Source: Sympetrum striolatum
Lineage: Eukaryota > Arthropoda > Insecta > Odonata > Libellulidae
Direction of reading: 5' to 3'
Assembly: GCA_947579665.1 (NCBI GenBank)
Contig: OX388350.1
Location: 90,353,152 to 90,417,151 of the forward strand
DNA: 64,000 nucleotides
Made by a program: the position numbers and the translations under genes. Numbering within the stretch: position 1 is the first letter of the stretch; each line of letters begins with the position of its first letter. This document shows, piece after piece, positions 60,732 to 64,000 of this stretch. The notes beneath the pieces were generated by a model. The model searched no databases and was not told the DNA's origin. It saw only the letters and a program-made list of their open reading frames with translations.

Positions 60732-61862
60732 TCTATTATATATAGACGCTTCTCCGGATATACCTATATATTCATTCATAGGGGATCAAAATTCTAACCA
60801 TGTTCCACAAGTGCCAATGCCTTGAAATTTTTACGACATATTGGCCATAACGTGCAACCTCCAGGAAAAAGCCTACTTTGAACCTCAGTGTCATGGGTTC
60901 GATTCCAGAAGGCCCCAAAGTCGCAATTTTCCCCATAAGATTACATGGCGGGGATATTCGAAAATTTTTTTGAGGCACTTTCCGGAATAGGAGAGAGTTG
61001 AAACTCGAGAGATCGCTAGATGCCGCGCATATCTAAAGGAAACCATAAAGACATCTACGAATATTATCCTTGGTTCGATGCTAGGTCGGGGCAAAAATCT
61101 GCGGTTTAAAATGCACTGTGGCAATTTTTAAGATTTTTTTTGGATCCTTTTCCGATGGCATAGAAACTTGAAATTCGGTATGAGGTTAGACACCATAAAA
61201 ACATATCTTAATCGAATTTTACATATTCGCTGATGGTCCTTGGTTCGATCCCAGAGGGACATTTGAATTCCTCAATGCATTTCTTACGGAGATAACGGAA
61301 ACAAATTTTAGGTACTTTCCGGCACGATATCGATTTCAAACTTTGCATATAGAAAGATCAAGTCCATACATATCATACAGTGCATTCACAGCTATCAATG
61401 TGTCCTGGGTTCGACACCAGGTGTCTCTGCAATCAAAAGTTGATCCGATTTTTAGGAATTATTTTGAAACCTTTGCAATAATATAGAAACTGCAAATTCG
61501 GCATATAGATAGAGATCATAAATAACTTTCAGAAACATATTTTAGATTTCCAAGATCGTCCTTGGTTCGAATCCAGAGAGCCATTTAAATTCCTGAAAAG
61601 TAGAACGTCTTTTGAGGCAGTTGTAGCCAACATTTCTGCTTGAATTTTCACACACAGTCAGAGATAATGATCTTCTATAGTGCTGCATAGTAGTTTTACC
61701 AGTAAGACCTGGGATCGTTTCCAGACGATGAAATTGCAGCGAATTTTAAAAATATTTACAACCCTTTTATTTTCTTTTGAGGGCCCTCCTAAAATGATGC
61801 CGATATGAGTTTAATATGCCGATCTGCTTGCAGTATGCAAGCTACATTTCACTCGTATAATA
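60732..61862 (-). repeat. Family A repeat, clustered copy 3 (inverted, near full length)
   Basis: Minus-oriented copy with the terminal motif at 60732-60759, six monomers with cores on the plus strand as GGGTTCGATTCC (60897), GGTTCGATGC (61074), GGTTCGATCCC (61232), GGGTTCGACACC (61406), GGTTCGAATCC (61564) and a degraded GGGATCGTTTCC (61709), and the inverted head at 61825-61860. It directly abuts the next copy head to head. Confidence 0.85.
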
Positions 61863-61866
61863 GATA

Positions 61867-63030
61867 TCTATTATATATAGACGCTTCTCCGGATATACCT
61901 ATATATATACGAGTAAAATGTTGCTTGCATACTGCAAGCAGATCGACAACACTAATTTCATGTCGGCATCACATAGAGTGAGTCCTCAAAAGAAAAAAAA
62001 TGGATGGAAAATTTTCTTTATTTCCGCTGCAATTTATTCGTCTGGCATCGAACTCAGGTCTTCCCGGTCATACTTACTATGCAGTACCATTGAAGATCAC
62101 CATCTGTAACTATCTGTGAAAATTCAAGCAGAAATATTATCTGCAACTGTCTCAAACGACATCCTACTTTTCCCTTATATTTCTTATGAGAGAAATGTTA
62201 ATGTGCTCTGGCATCGAACCCAGGAATAGTACCGTCTTCTGAAAACTGTTTTCTTAAACCAGTTTTAACCATACATCTTCCAGCCAAGCACGAACTTCCT
62301 ATCATTTCGATAAGTGCATCAAAAAAATAATGAAATACTAACCCTATGTATTTTAAACGGGAGACATATTTACCGCCCGGCATCGAACCCGGGTCTTTCT
62401 GGTGAAACTTCCTATGCAACATAATAGAAGATATTATTCTTTAACTATGTGCGAAAATTCAAGCAGAAATATTGGCTGCAACTGCCTCAATCGAAGTCTT
62501 ACTTTTCCCTTATATTCCTTATCAGAGAAATGATAATGTGCTCTGGCATCGAACCCAGGAATAGTACGATCTTATGAAAATTTTTTTCATAAAACAAATT
62601 GTTACCTTACACTTTCCGGCTAAGCACGAACTTCCTATTATTTCGAGAAATGCATCAAAAATAATAATAAAAAACCACTCCCATGTATTTTAAAGGGCAG
62701 ATCTTTGCATCGTCCTAGCATCGAACCCAGGATATTGTTTGTAAAAGTCATTGATGTTTTCAAAAGTCCAAGACCAGAAATATAGGCTCCTTGAGTTTTA
62801 TTTCTCTACCTATCCGGAAAGTATTTTTTTTAAATTCCCGAAAATCACGGCAATGCATTTAAACGGGAAAAATCGGGAATTTAGGGCCCTCTGGAATCGA
62901 ACCTATGACACTGAGGATCAAAGTCGCTTTTTTCCTGGGGGTTTTACGTTATGGCCAATATGTCATAAAAATTTCAAGTCAATGACGCTTGTGGTTTAGC
63001 CTGTGAATTTGTATCCTATCTATATAGCTA
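61867..63030 (+). repeat. Family A repeat, clustered copy 4 (full length)
   Basis: Terminal motif at 61867-61894 and head hairpin at 61922-61938. Six monomers follow with cores CATCGAACTCAGG (62046), CATCGAACCCAGG (62212), CATCGAACCCGGG (62381), CATCGAACCCAGG (62552), CATCGAACCCAGG (62719) and ATCGAACCTATG (62896). Spacing is 165-177 bp. It is a closer relative of the copy at 25632-26700 than of clustered copy 1 in its middle monomers. Confidence 0.85.
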
Positions 63031-63038
63031 TATAGCTA

Positions 63039-63404
63039 TCTATTATATATAGATGCTTCTCCGGATTCATTCATATATCATATATCTATCTATTATATAT
63101 AGATGCTTCTCCGGATTCATTCATATATCATATATATATATATATATACGAGTAAAATGTAGCTTGCATACTGCAAGCAGATCGAATACACTAATTTCAT
63201 ATCGGCATTATATCGGGACGGTCCTCAAAAGAAAAAAAAAGGATTAAATTTTTTCTTAAAATTCGCTGAAATGTCATCGTCCGGCATCGAACCCGGGTCT
63301 TACTGAAAACCTACTATGAAAAACAATAGAAGATCACCATCTCTAACTATGTGTGAAAATTCAAGCAGAAATATTGGCTACAACTGCCTCAAAAGACGCT
63401 CTAA
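63039..63404 (+). repeat. Family A terminal motif duplicated, then truncated copy 5
   Basis: The 28-bp terminal motif and about 22 bp after it occur twice in tandem (63039 and 63089, period 50 bp), followed by TA repeats, the head hairpin (63162-63178) and one monomer (core near 63285). The copy is interrupted at TAA (63402-63404), where a different element starts. Confidence 0.8.
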
Positions 63405-64000
63405 GGCCGGTCTTCCTTTGGAAGCGACTACGAGCGACCGAGCGACCAGCGTATTCGGGCGACGTCAGTTTGGGCGACCTACAGGCGATGGGGGTCTTCC
63501 ACTGCGAGCGACTACCCGCTCCTCGGTCGCTCTAACGGTATTCTAGCTCCAGTGCTTGATTTCGGGACGATTTCCGCAACGACAAATATTAATTCGCATT
63601 AAAAAAATCGCTGAGTTGTAGATATCGTTGAGGATACCATTTGAAAACTTTTTTCGAGAGCTTTGTAACAAGACCAATTTTACACTTTTACGTCCACCAA
63701 TAACTGAAAAAAAGTTGTTTTATAATATCGATAACAACTTTTTATCTAACAACAAGAAGACACTGACAATTTTTATTTTAGTTTATAATATGTTTCTTAA
63801 TGTCATCTAAAAGTTTTATTATGATTGAAGTGATACTTTATGAGAAAAAAAGCACAAAGTAAGCAATCCGTGAAAGAGAGCGAAAAAACAGGCACATTTT
63901 TCGTCCATCCTTCAATTAGTAACAAAAGCAATAGTAATAAAAATGTTTGGACCATGTAGAACAACGCAAAATAAAACACGCAAAATTTTGGTGTAATTAG
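63405..64000 (+). mobile_element. Probable PIF/Harbinger-like element, left part
   Basis: Inserted into a family A copy right after TAA. It begins GGCCGGTCTTCC and is strongly GC-rich with repeated GCGAC words for about 130 bp. A second copy of the end motif (GGTCTTCC ... GCGAGCGACTACC) starts at 63493, about 84 bp after the first, so the terminus is internally duplicated. After 63550 it turns AT-rich with no recognised frame. The right end lies outside the window. The TAA target and G-rich GCGAC-type ends fit PIF/Harbinger; without the other end this stays tentative. Confidence 0.45.

Noticed and set aside
59129..63404. CRISPR-like array, because of regularly spaced repeated cores
   Set aside because: Spacing of 150-175 bp, diverged related monomers rather than unique spacers, and a clearly eukaryotic context.

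Overview
This window looks like intergenic or intronic DNA from a large, AT-rich animal genome, most likely an arthropod. The evidence for that is many decayed non-LTR retrotransposons with jockey/CR1-type reverse transcriptase (RT) motifs, tRNA-derived SINEs, terminal-inverted-repeat (TIR) DNA elements, microsatellites, and a relic of a transposon-type protein family that I associate with arthropod genomes. There are no operons or ribosome-binding sites and no long open frame. The longest open frames (about 118-122 codons) are about as long as chance would give at this base composition. I could not support a single intact host protein gene. The species cannot be named from the sequence.

Layout. 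19-655: inverted copy of repeat family A. 672-1252: LINE RT tail. 4800-5412: LINE RT (minus) that has lost its catalytic motif. 6600-6720: small GC-rich, promoter-like island. 7622-8867: TIR element C. 8989-10200: LINE (minus) with endonuclease end, linker, RT fingers and 3' tail. 10222-11092: repeat family B. 12347-12585: old family A relic. 12590-20700: about 8 kb with nothing recognisable. 20702-20809: SINE. 21750-21960: GC-rich island. 23010-23710 and 29377-30409: family B. 24505-26700: family A copy split by a nested family B copy. 29058-40790: four copies of another SINE family, a LINE relic (34150-34785), a foldback element (35663-35796) and a 14-bp tandem repeat (36969-37034). 43878-44870: transposase-like relic (minus). 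48163-48312: hairpin element. 50397-51092, 53950-55545, 55780-56300 and 58035-58560: more LINE relics. 56403-57559: 1.16-kb TIR element with a TAA target duplication. 59129-63401: cluster of family A copies in both orientations. 63405 to the end: start of a probable PIF/Harbinger-like element.

The most distinctive feature is family A. Each full copy is about 1.1 kb, carries a 28-bp terminal motif that is an inverted repeat where both ends are preserved, and is built from about six diverged monomers of roughly 150-175 bp. Each monomer keeps one core resembling the tRNA T-arm / Pol III B box (GGTTCGATNCC and variants). At least 21 such cores lie between 59.1 and 63.4 kb. Family B, with a palindromic head, T-rich insertion sites, a TG/CA microsatellite at a fixed place and internal sub-repeats, is a second structured repeat. 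It has inserted into family A at least once. Nothing here works as a cellular pathway; the genes present are the remains of mobile elements.
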